A stretch of 18,730 bases of DNA from DATAFO01 sp046728935 (GTDB lineage Bacteria; Actinomycetota; Thermoleophilia; Solirubrobacterales; 70-9), in contig JBKPFS010000172.1 in assembly GCA_046728935.1 (NCBI GenBank), forward strand, positions 1 to 18,730, given 5' to 3'. Below the pieces are notes generated by a model. The model had not been told where the DNA came from. It did no database searches and saw nothing but the letters and a program-made list of their open reading frames with translations. Both the position numbers and the translations under genes were made by a program. Below, one piece after another: positions 12,659-18,730 of the stretch (its first letter is position 1; each line of letters starts with the position of its first letter).

Positions 12659-13476
12659 CGAGCGGTTCCGGAGTTGGCCAGGGTGCTGACGACCGCCTCG
12701 TAGAAGCCCTCGCCCATCCGCCCCTCGGTGACCGTGACGTTGTCGAAGCGTGCCATCGCGGGGCGCATCTCGGGGTTCCGCTCCGGTCCGTTCGCGACGA
12801 CGAAGAACCGCCCCACGGCGTCGGCGGCGTCGAGGTCCTCGGGCGAGTCGCCCACCGCGATGCACTCGTCGGGCGCGTAGTCGCGGGCGCGGAGGTGGAA
12901 GGCGACCCCCTTGGCCTTGCTCGCCCCGCCCGGGACGAGGTGGTAGGCATGGGCGACGTCGATTCCCTCCATCGTCGTCGCGATCGCGCCGTTGTCGAGG
13001 AACCGCAGGTCCTCGTGCCCATGCTCCGCGAGCAGTGCGTTGGCCTCGGCGACGTCGACGTTGCCGCGGAAGAGGTGAGAGAGCTGGCGGTCGTGGTGCC
13101 AGGGGTGGTGCCATTCCAGGCGCTCGCCGAAGCGCCCGAAGAGCAGGTTCGGGACCCCCGCCGCGAGCATCCGCTCGGCCGGCGTGCCGTCGTCGTCTGG
13201 CGTCCAATCGCCGGTTAGCAGGGTGCGCTCGCCGTCGATCACCACCCCGCACCCGGCCTCGTAGATGTAGGAGCGCTGACCGATCAGCCGGGCGTCCGAC
13301 ATGACCTGCGCCTCGCGCCGGCCCGACATGATCACGACCTCCACATCCGCCCGGTAACACGCCTCGAGCGCCCGGGCCTGGCGCATCGAGAACTCCCCCT
13401 CCGCGTCGCGAAAGAGCGAGCCCCACTTTCCGAGCAGCGTGCCGTCGAGGTCGGTGTAGACGCAGCGGAGGGCCAT
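12655..13476 (-). CDS. HAD-IIB (Cof-type) phosphatase
   Basis: The 273-residue protein starts with YTDLDGTLLG (nucleophile D9, acid/base D11). Motif II is in VEVVIMSGRREAQV, motif III is the lysine of GGASKAKGVAFHL, and motif IV is AVGDSPEDLDAADAVG. An α/β cap containing WHHPWHHDRQLSHLF lies between motifs II and III, as in Cof/sucrose-phosphatase/mannosyl-3-phosphoglycerate phosphatase-like enzymes. It probably dephosphorylates a small phosphorylated metabolite. The histidine-rich cap segment is unusual and may shape specificity or bind metal. The gene is divergent from folP with only 29 bases between starts, and its stop overlaps the SDR stop. No nearby sugar-phosphate synthase reveals the substrate. 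Confidence 0.9.
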   Translation of the reverse strand: MALRCVYTDLDGTLLGKWGSLFRDAEGEFSMRQARALEACYRADVEVVIMSGRREAQVMSDARLIGQRSYIYEAGCGVVIDGERTLLTGDWTPDDDGTPAERMLAAGVPNLLFGRFGERLEWHHPWHHDRQLSHLFRGNVDVAEANALLAEHGHEDLRFLDNGAIATTMEGIDVAHAYHLVPGGASKAKGVAFHLRARDYAPDECIAVGDSPEDLDAADAVGRFFVVANGPERNPEMRPAMARFDNVTVTEGRMGEGFYEAVVSTLANSGTAR

Positions 13477-13491
13477 CGGGCGAGGGCTAAC

Positions 13492-13498
13492 TAAGGTA
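13492..13498. promoter_or_regulatory. Overlapping divergent −10 boxes between the HAD phosphatase and folP
   Basis: TAAGGT (13492-13497, plus strand) ends eight bases before the folP ATG. TACCTT (13498-13493, minus strand) ends 16 bases before the phosphatase ATG. Both fit TANNNT and share five base pairs, so one short element may drive both directions. The plus-strand box has better spacing support. Confidence 0.4.
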
Positions 13499-13505
13499 GC
13501 CGGAG

Positions 13506-14369
13506 ATGCCCGCCTGGCGCCTTCGCGACCGGACCCTGACGTTTCCGCCCCCGCTGGGCGCGGGAATCGTCAACGTCACCGACGACTCGTTCTTCGCGGG
13601 CGCCCGCAGCGGCACGCCGGAGCGGGCCGTGGCGGACGGCCTCGCGCTGGTGGAGGCCGGCTTCGACCTGCTCGACGTGGGCGCGGTCGCGGCGCGAAGC
13701 GGCCCGCCGGTCGCGCCCGAGGAGGAGGCGCGGCGGCTCGTGCCCGCGGTGGAACGCCTCGCGGCGGAATCGGGAGTGCCGGTGCTCGCCGACACGTTCT
13801 CGGCCGCTGTCGCGCGCCGGGCGCTCGACGCCGGCGCGGCAGGGATCAACGACATCGGCGGCGGCGCCGAGCCGGCGCTGCTGGAGCTCGTGGCGGAGCG
13901 AGGATGCGGCTACGTCCTGATGCACATCGAGGGGCCCCCGCGGGAGGATCGAGCCGTCCCCACCTACGACGATCCGGTGGAGCACCTGAAGCGATGGTTT
14001 GCCGCGCGGATCGAGGCGGCGACTGGCGCCGGGGTCGCCGAGGAGCAGATCGCGCTCGACCCCGGCTTCGACTTCGACCTCTCCGTGGAGGACGATCTCG
14101 AGGTGCTGCGCCGCCTGCACGAGCTTCGCGCCCTCGGCCGCCCACTGTTCGTCGCCCTGTCGCGCAAGGATTTCCTCGGCGCCGTCCTCGCCGGCTCGTG
14201 GGTCGAGCGCGCCCCGGCGAGCGAGCGCGAGGCCGCGACGCTAGCCGCAACCGCCCTCGCTGTCGCGGAGGGGGCGGACGTGCTGCGCCTTCACGACCGC
14301 ACGGCGCTCGACGCCCTGCGCACCGCGGCGGCGATCGAGGCGGCAGAGGCCCCGGTGAGCGGTGGCTAG
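13506..14369 (+). CDS. folP: Dihydropteroate synthase, divergent form
   Basis: The 287-residue TIM-barrel protein follows DHPS throughout: GAGIVNVTDDSFFAG (N23), LLDVGAVAARSGPP (R64), VLADTFSAAVARRALDAGAAGINDI (D96, N115), YVLMHIEGPP, LDPGFDFDLSVEDDL (D185), LFVALSRKDFLGAVL (K221) and a final RLHD (R261, H263). DHPS joins 6-hydroxymethyl-dihydropterin diphosphate to p-aminobenzoate in folate synthesis and is the sulfonamide target. Loop 1 (usually NVTPDSFSDGG) and loop 2 (usually GESTRPG) are clearly altered, and the FGK after DPG is FDL. The pterin-pocket residues are kept, so activity is plausible. It is not next to other folate genes. Its 3' end overlaps the helicase gene by eight bases, implying coupling. 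A TAAGGT box lies eight bases before the ATG; GGAG touches the start and is too close to act as a usual ribosome site. Confidence 0.88.
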   Translation: MPAWRLRDRTLTFPPPLGAGIVNVTDDSFFAGARSGTPERAVADGLALVEAGFDLLDVGAVAARSGPPVAPEEEARRLVPAVERLAAESGVPVLADTFSAAVARRALDAGAAGINDIGGGAEPALLELVAERGCGYVLMHIEGPPREDRAVPTYDDPVEHLKRWFAARIEAATGAGVAEEQIALDPGFDFDLSVEDDLEVLRRLHELRALGRPLFVALSRKDFLGAVLAGSWVERAPASEREAATLAATALAVAEGADVLRLHDRTALDALRTAAAIEAAEAPVSGG

Positions 14370-16686
14370 CCCGGTTGCGGCCTCGGCCTGGGACCGGCTG
14401 CTCGACGCGGGGCGCGCGGACGATCGTCTGGTCGAGACCAGCATCGAGCCGCCGCGAGAGGCGGCGCTTGTTCCGTTCCCCTCCGATCTGCATCCCGAGG
14501 TCGCCGCCGCGCTCGGACGGGCCGGGATCGAGCGCCTCTACTCGCACCAGGCCGAGGCGCTGGAGGCCGGCGATGCGAACCTGATCATCACCAGCGGCAC
14601 GGCCTCGGGGAAGTCGCTCTGCTTCAACCTGCCCGTCCTCGACGGCATCGCCCGCGATCCGAAGCGCCGCGCGCTCTACCTTTACCCGACTAAGGCGCTG
14701 GCCCAGGACCAGGCCCGCAAGCTCTCCGAGCTGGCTCTGCCCGCGCTCCGCCACGCGATCTACGACGGCGACACGCCGCGCGACGACCGCCCGGGGATCC
14801 GTCGCCGCTCGAACCTGGTGCTCACCAACCCCGACATGCTCCACATGGGGGTGCTTCCGCACCACAAGGGCTGGGGGGACTTCCTCGCGAACCTCGGCTG
14901 GGTGGTGGTCGACGAGGCGCACACCTACCGCGGCGTCTTCGGCTCCCACGTGGCCAACGTGCTGCGGCGCCTGCGCCGGGTGGCACGACTCTACGGAGCC
15001 GAGCCGCGCTTCCTCTGCGCCTCGGCCACGATCGCGAATCCGGTGGAGCTCGCCGAGGCCCTGGTCGGCGAGCCGTTCACCCTCATCGACTCGGACGGCG
15101 CGCCCCGCGCCGAGCGGCGAATCGGGATCTGGAACCCACCCGTGATCGACCAGCACTCGATGACCCGACGCTCGGTGCTGTCAGAGGCCGCGGAGCTGCT
15201 CGCCGACCTCGTCTCGGACGGGATGCGGACGATCTGCTTCCTGCGCAGTCGCAGGGGGATCGAGCTGATCCAGCGCTTCACCAGAATGCGGTTGGAGGAC
15301 CTCGGCCGTGGTGGGCTGGCGAATCGGATCGCGCCCTATCGGGCCGGCTACACGCCCCAGCAGCGGCGCGATATCGAGGCCCGGCTCGCCGCGGGCGAGT
15401 TGCTGGCCGTGGTCGCCACAGACGCGCTCGAGCTCGGGATCGACATCGGCGAGCTCGATGCCGCGATCTGCGTCACGTTCCCCGGCACCGTCGCGAGCCT
15501 GCGGCAGATGTGGGGCCGCGCCGGCAGGCGGCGTCAGGGCATCGCCCTGTACATGGCCGGCGAGGACGCGCTCGACCAGTTCTTCTGCCGCCACCCCGAC
15601 GAGTTCCTCGAGCGTCCGGTCGAGGCGGCGATCCTCGACCACCAGAACGAGCGGATCCAAAGCGGTCACCTGCTCACCGCGGCGTACGAGGTGCCGCTGG
15701 GCGGCACGGCCGAACAGCCGGGCGGGGCGGACGACGAGATCCTCGGGTCCGCGTGGCGGGAGCGGGCCGAGGCGCTGGTCGGCGCGGGGCGGCTTCGCCG
15801 CGGGGGCGACGGTCGCTACCTCCCGCGCGGCCCCGGCTTCCCGGCGGGCGAGGTCTCGCTGCGCTCCGCGTCCTGGGACTCGATCGCGGTCGTTGATCGC
15901 GCCTCCGGGGAGCTGCTCGGCTCGGTGGAGGCCGAGCGCGCCTTCTCCACGGCCCACCCCGGCGCGGTCTATCTACACCTGGGGAGCTCCTACGAGGTCC
16001 GCGAGCTCGACATCTCCGGGCGCCGGGCAATCGTGGACGCCTTCGACGGTGACTGGTACACGCAGCCGAAGAAGGAGACCGAGGTCTACATCGAGCGCGT
16101 CCTCTCGAAAAGCGAGGCGCTGAGCGGGACGGGCCTCGAGCTCTACTTCGGCGAGCTCTCGGTCACGGAGCAGGTGATCGCCTATCAGCGCAAGAGCCTC
16201 GCCGACCACTCGGTGATCGACCTCACCGCGCTCGACCTGCCCGAGACGAATTTCCCCACCCAGGGGCTCTGGTACGTGCTTGGAGATGCGCTTGCGGGCC
16301 CCGCCGTCCTTCCCCCCGAGATCCTGCTCGGCGCCCTCCATGCGACGGAGCACTCGCAGATCGCGGTCCTGCCCCTGCTGGCGATGTGCGACCGATGGGA
16401 CATCGGCGGCCTCTCGACCAACGTGCACTTCCAGACCGGCCGGCCGACGATCTTCGTCTACGACGGGCACCCCGGAGGCGTGGGGATCTCGCGGCGCGGC
16501 TACGAGGCCTTCGACCGCCTGGTCGCGGACGCCTCGCTGCTGATCGCCGAATGCCCCTGTGCCGACGGCTGCCCCTCGTGCGTCCAGAGCCCGAAGTGCG
16601 GCAATCTCAACGAGCCCCTGCACAAGGCGGGCGCCCTCGAGCTGATGGATCGGATGATCACCGCGATTGGCCTCGCCCGCCGGTGA
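14362..16686 (+). CDS. SftH/MrfA/Hrq1-type superfamily 2 helicase with C-terminal DUF1998 zinc domain
   Basis: The 774-residue protein has the ordered SF2 motifs: YSHQAEAL (Q motif, Q63), TSGTASGKSLCF (Walker A, K84), LYLYPTKALAQDQ (Ia), LTNPDMLHMG (Ib), VVVDEAHTYRGVFGSH (DEAH 184-187), CASATIAN (SAT 221-223), TICFLRSRRGIEL (IV), VVATDALELGIDIG (V) and QMWGRAGRRRQG (VI, 382-389). The C-terminal half ends in a cysteine cluster (C731, C733, C737, C740, C746) of the DUF1998 region, near HPGGVGISRRGYEAF. This architecture defines the clade of mycobacterial SftH, B. subtilis MrfA (YprA) and fungal Hrq1, which are 3'-5' DNA translocases; MrfA and Hrq1 act in repair of mitomycin-type or crosslink damage. 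Start is GTG inside the end of folP (GTGGCTAG overlap), and its TGA overlaps the next GTG by four bases, so the three genes are translationally linked. Confidence 0.93.
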   Translation: MASPVAASAWDRLLDAGRADDRLVETSIEPPREAALVPFPSDLHPEVAAALGRAGIERLYSHQAEALEAGDANLIITSGTASGKSLCFNLPVLDGIARDPKRRALYLYPTKALAQDQARKLSELALPALRHAIYDGDTPRDDRPGIRRRSNLVLTNPDMLHMGVLPHHKGWGDFLANLGWVVVDEAHTYRGVFGSHVANVLRRLRRVARLYGAEPRFLCASATIANPVELAEALVGEPFTLIDSDGAPRAERRIGIWNPPVIDQHSMTRRSVLSEAAELLADLVSDGMRTICFLRSRRGIELIQRFTRMRLEDLGRGGLANRIAPYRAGYTPQQRRDIEARLAAGELLAVVATDALELGIDIGELDAAICVTFPGTVASLRQMWGRAGRRRQGIALYMAGEDALDQFFCRHPDEFLERPVEAAILDHQNERIQSGHLLTAAYEVPLGGTAEQPGGADDEILGSAWRERAEALVGAGRLRRGGDGRYLPRGPGFPAGEVSLRSASWDSIAVVDRASGELLGSVEAERAFSTAHPGAVYLHLGSSYEVRELDISGRRAIVDAFDGDWYTQPKKETEVYIERVLSKSEALSGTGLELYFGELSVTEQVIAYQRKSLADHSVIDLTALDLPETNFPTQGLWYVLGDALAGPAVLPPEILLGALHATEHSQIAVLPLLAMCDRWDIGGLSTNVHFQTGRPTIFVYDGHPGGVGISRRGYEAFDRLVADASLLIAECPCADGCPSCVQSPKCGNLNEPLHKAGALELMDRMITAIGLARR

Positions 16687-17174
16687 GCCGCCCGCCACAG
16701 ATCGCGGTGGTGGGCGGGGGAGCGGCGGACGATGCCCTCGCGGCCCTGGCCGAGGAGGTCGGTCGGCTCCTCGCGACCGGCGGCGCGATGCTCGTGTGCG
16801 GCGGGCGTGGCGGCGTGATGGAGGCGGCGGCGCGCGGAGCCCGCGAGGCCGGAGGCGACGCGATCGGCATTCTGCCCACGGAATCGCCCTCGGATGCCAA
16901 CCCTCACGTCACCCACGTGGTCGCGACCGGCATGGGTCACGGCAGGAACCTCGCGGTGGTCGCTTCCGCCGACGCTGTGATCGCGATTGGCGGCGAGTGG
17001 GGCACGCTGGCCGAGATCGCCTTCGCCCGGCGGCTCGGAAGGCCCGTCGTGGCGCTCGAGAGCTGGTCCGTGAGCGGGCGCGGTCCGATGGAGGGCGGGC
17101 CCGGGATCGACGTCGCGCGCTCGGCTCCCGAGGCCGTCGAGCGGGCGCTAGCCTTATCCGCCGCGGCGAGGTAG
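16683..17174 (+). CDS. TIGR00725/LOG-like Rossmann nucleotide-binding protein
   Basis: The 163-residue protein carries the signatures of the TIGR00725 branch of the SLOG superfamily: IAVVGGGA at the N-terminus, VCGGRGGVMEAAARGAREAGG (about 38-58), GILPTESPSDAN, GMGHGRNLAVVASADAVIAI (about 83-102) and GGEWGTLAEIAFARRLGRPV. The GGVMEAA and GG-GTL-E motifs resemble LOG cytokinin-activating phosphoribohydrolases, but TIGR00725 proteins form a separate group of unknown substrate. It starts at GTG sharing GTGA with the helicase stop. Its last codons and TAG stop (17172-17174) lie inside the acceptor and D-stem boundary of tRNA-Phe, so maturation of the tRNA from a common transcript would remove the stop codon. 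Function is unknown; ligand binding is inferred from the fold. Confidence 0.88.
   Translation: MSRPPQIAVVGGGAADDALAALAEEVGRLLATGGAMLVCGGRGGVMEAAARGAREAGGDAIGILPTESPSDANPHVTHVVATGMGHGRNLAVVASADAVIAIGGEWGTLAEIAFARRLGRPVVALESWSVSGRGPMEGGPGIDVARSAPEAVERALALSAAAR
17149..17154 (+). promoter_or_regulatory. Candidate −10 box (TAGCCT) for tRNA-Phe within the upstream CDS
   Basis: TAGCCT fits TANNNT and ends ten bases before the first base of the mature tRNA, which would place a transcript start two or three bases ahead of it. It overlaps codons near the end of the TIGR00725-type gene. No clear −35 is seen. Confidence 0.35.
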
Positions 17175-17237
17175 CTCAGTTGGTAGAGCACACGACTGAA
17201 AATCGTGGTGTCGGCAGTTCGATTCTGCCCCTCGCCA
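17165..17237 (+). tRNA. tRNA-Phe (anticodon GAA)
   Basis: A full 73-base cloverleaf is present. The acceptor GGCGAGG pairs with CCTCGCC, the D-arm is GCTC/GAGC with AGTTGGTA, the anticodon stem CACGA/TCGTG closes the loop CTGAAAA (anticodon GAA at 34-36), the variable loop is GTGTC, the T-arm is GGCAG/CTGCC with TTCGATT, and the discriminator is A. CCA is not encoded and must be added. The first ten bases overlap the end of the preceding protein gene, and the thiolase GTG lies 15 bases after the 3' end. Confidence 0.98.
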
Positions 17238-17252
17238 TCTGCGGGGATCCGC

Positions 17253-18491
17253 GTGCCTGACGCGTTCGTTCTCGGCGGGGTCCGTACGCCGGTCGGCAAG
17301 TACGGCGGCTCGCTGGCGCATGTGCGCACCGACGACCTGTTGGGCCAGACGATGGTCGCTGCCTGCGAGCGGGTCGGTGTCCCGCTCGGGCGGATCGAGG
17401 ACGTCACCGCGGGCTGCGTGAACGTCGCGCACGAGGGGATGGGGGACATCGCGCGCTGGGCCGCGCTCGCGGCCGGCTTCCCCGACTCGGTGCCGGCGAT
17501 CACCATCAACCGCTTCTGTGCCTCGTCGCTGTCGGGCGCGATCTCGATGGCGCACGCGATCCGCAGCGACGAGATGTCGGTCGGGCTCGCGGGCGGGGTG
17601 GAGTCCATGTCGCGCTCGGGGTGGGCGTTGATGAAGGGCGAGGCCCCGTTCATGCCGCGCGGGCCGGTGCTGATGCTCGACACGATGTGGGCCGGCGCAG
17701 GCGGCCCGCCCAACCCGAACCTGCTCGCCCAGAACGCCTACATCCAGATGATCGAGACCGCGCAGAACGTCGCCGACGATTACGAGTTGACGCGCGAGGA
17801 GATCGACGCGTTCGCGCTTCGCTCCCACCAGCACGCCACCGCGGCCCGCGACTCCGGCCGCCTCGCCAAGGAGATCCACGCGGTCGAGATCCCGGCGACC
17901 CGCAAGGAGCCGGCGCGGACGTTCGAGCACGACGAGAGCATCCGCGACGACACCACCGCGGAGAAGCTCGCCGCGCTCCCGGCTCAACCGAACACCACCC
18001 AGATGACGGCGGGGAACTCCTCGCCGCTGAACGACGGCGCGAGCGCCGTGGTGATGGCCGGCGCCGCGGCAGCCGAGGAGCTCGGCGCCGAGCCGCTCGC
18101 GCGCGTGGTGGCCTCTGCGACCCATGCGCTCGACCCGAAGATCATGGGGATCGCTCCCGCCTTCGCGATCCCGAAGGCGCTCGAGCGGGCAGGCCTGGCG
18201 CCCACCGACATCGACGTGTGGGAGGTCCACGAGGCGTACGCGTCGGTCGCCGTCGCGATCCTGCGCGAGCTCCCGAAGCAGCTCGACGGCTTCCAGGTCC
18301 CCGACGAGCGCCTCAACCCGAACGGCGGCGCGGTCGCCCTCGGCCACCCGTTCGGATCGTCCGGCACCCGCTACGTGCTCACGCTCGGGACCGAGCTTCG
18401 CCTGCGCGAAGCCCGCTACGGCGTGTTGGGCGTGTGCGTCGGCTCGGGGCAGGGGGTCGCGCTGGTGCTCGAGAACCCGAGGGTCGCGTAA
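17253..18491 (+). CDS. Thiolase family acetyl-CoA acyltransferase
   Basis: The 412-residue protein is a complete thiolase. It begins DAFVLGGVRTPVGKYGGSLA, with nucleophile C89 in TINRFCASSLSG, then LAGGVESMSRSGW, TAGNSSPLNDGASAVVMAG, the HEAYASV motif (NEAFA in many thiolases), GGAVALGHPFGSSGTR with H365 and the C-terminal CVGSGQG with C395. It either cleaves 3-ketoacyl-CoA in β-oxidation or condenses acetyl-CoA units; the direction is not evident. I chose GTG 17253 because the frame further upstream lies inside tRNA-Phe. GGGGA ends five bases before it as a modest ribosome site. The gene may share the tRNA transcript or be released by tRNA 3' processing. It ends 44 bases before a rhodanese-like gene. 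Confidence 0.94.
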   Translation: MPDAFVLGGVRTPVGKYGGSLAHVRTDDLLGQTMVAACERVGVPLGRIEDVTAGCVNVAHEGMGDIARWAALAAGFPDSVPAITINRFCASSLSGAISMAHAIRSDEMSVGLAGGVESMSRSGWALMKGEAPFMPRGPVLMLDTMWAGAGGPPNPNLLAQNAYIQMIETAQNVADDYELTREEIDAFALRSHQHATAARDSGRLAKEIHAVEIPATRKEPARTFEHDESIRDDTTAEKLAALPAQPNTTQMTAGNSSPLNDGASAVVMAGAAAAEELGAEPLARVVASATHALDPKIMGIAPAFAIPKALERAGLAPTDIDVWEVHEAYASVAVAILRELPKQLDGFQVPDERLNPNGGAVALGHPFGSSGTRYVLTLGTELRLREARYGVLGVCVGSGQGVALVLENPRVA

Positions 18492-18535
18492 GGCCCGATG
18501 GCCGGCAGCGGGGACCTCGTCGGGACGGCCGACTG

Positions 18536-18730
18536 GTGAGCGCTGCGGGCGAGCCGGGCGGGACCACGGCCGAGGGGCTCCTCCGCGAGGCTCGCAGCGC
18601 CCTCCGCCGCCTCTCGCCGGCCGACGCACGCGCCGCGATGGGCGAGGGAGCGCTCTTGATCGACGTCCGCTCCGACTCCCAGCGGGCCGCGACGGGTGCG
18701 TACCGGGCGCGAGGTTCGTCCCGCGCAACG
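18536..18730 (+). CDS. Rhodanese-like domain protein, 3'-truncated by window edge, apparent frameshift
   Basis: From GTG 18536 the frame reads VSAAGEPGGTTAEGLL, REARSALRRLSPADARAAMG, EGALLIDVRSDSQRAA. The RLSPADARAAM and LLIDVRSDSQR blocks match the start of a rhodanese domain (helix, then D-[VI]-R). After about 18690 this frame turns into YRARGSSRAT, while the frame beginning GGG at 18694 gives GCVPGARFVPRN, the expected rhodanese continuation (G-IPGA-FVPRN). So one base seems to be missing between about 18688 and 18694. The catalytic cysteine loop lies beyond the window. Since this is the last 40 bases, an edge sequencing error is as likely as real decay. Role is probably sulfur transfer or persulfide sensing, by family only. 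Confidence 0.65.
   Translation, partial: MSAAGEPGGTTAEGLLREARSALRRLSPADARAAMGEGALLIDVRSDSQRAATGAYRARGSSRAT

Noticed and set aside
11819..13426. 535-codon minus-strand open frame across the SDR gene and phosphatase
   Set aside because: The SDR on the plus strand and the HAD phosphatase in another minus frame have full motif sets; this frame has none.
17205..17252. Extended thiolase start within tRNA-Phe
   Set aside because: The extension is encoded by tRNA sequence; thiolase similarity begins right after GTG 17253.
18498..18539. 13-codon ORF (MAGSGDLVGTADW) overlapping the rhodanese GTG as GTGA
   Set aside because: The layout resembles the 10075 leader, but there is no TANNNT box at the right distance, no strong ribosome site, and it sits 6 bases after the thiolase stop. 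Chance is likely.
17154..18728. 524-codon minus-strand frame opposite tRNA-Phe and the thiolase
   Set aside because: It runs through a tRNA and is antisense to a complete thiolase; composition is typical of a shadow frame.
1..18730. CRISPR arrays, insertion sequences, integrases, prophage, toxin-antitoxin or defence genes
   Set aside because: I saw no spaced direct repeats, transposase or integrase motifs, or typical defence domains. Composition and coding style are even across the window.

Overview
The window is very GC-rich, densely packed and codes on both strands. Gene content and protein style (RibD-type reductase, DUF2252, SucCD, an SftH/MrfA-like helicase, R/A/E-rich proteins, GTG starts, a TANNNT −10 box just before start codons) point to a high-GC actinobacterium. 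My best guess is the Thermoleophilia/Solirubrobacterales, but that placement is inferred from general resemblance and no search was run. There is no phage, IS element, CRISPR array or defence island. It reads as a chromosomal housekeeping segment. Both ends cut through genes, and both edge genes are interrupted (a stop codon at the left, an apparent one-base slip at the right), which could mean real decay or contig-edge sequence errors.

Layout, left to right. 1-863: C-terminal part of a DUF2252 gene split by an in-frame TAG. 866-970 (−): possible 34-residue microprotein. 1059-2740 (+): a 132-residue epimerase-like stub and a nucleotide-sugar dehydrogenase. 2795-3523 (+): an integral membrane protein with HxHH and DE/EDVYW motifs. 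3531-6421 (−): a tight four-gene cluster transcribed in the order HAD hydrolase, sulfotransferase, RpiB-like isomerase, stand-alone RibD-type reductase. 6499-8575 (+): sucC-sucD with tandem hairpins between them. 8670-9773 (+): a PLP aminotransferase. 9807-10316 (+): a duplicated small charged protein, the first copy frameshifted and the second preceded by a 12-codon leader ORF. 10324-11808 (−): a DtxR/MntR-family metalloregulator and a DUF899 thioredoxin-like protein. 11855-12658 (+): an SDR oxidoreductase. 12655-13476 (−): a Cof-type HAD phosphatase. 13506-17174 (+): folP (divergent dihydropteroate synthase), an SftH/MrfA-type helicase and a TIGR00725-type nucleotide-binding protein, with overlapping ends. 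17165-17237 (+): tRNA-Phe(GAA), whose 5' end lies inside the preceding reading frame. 17253-18491 (+): a thiolase. 18536-end (+): a partial rhodanese-like gene.

Functional links: SucCD gives the substrate-level phosphorylation step of the TCA cycle, and the thiolase handles acyl-CoA. The dehydrogenase makes an activated uronic acid for a surface glycan, and the sulfotransferase could decorate a surface or secondary metabolite. The strongest new signal is regulatory. Seven start codons, including those of the 34-residue microprotein and the 12-codon leader, have a TANNNT box ending 7-9 bases before them and no Shine-Dalgarno, the arrangement expected of leaderless transcripts. I see no clear multi-gene undescribed system. 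The most unusual items are the duplicated small protein with its leader ORF, the CDS/tRNA overlap, the epimerase stub, and the RpiB-like enzyme lacking both catalytic histidines.
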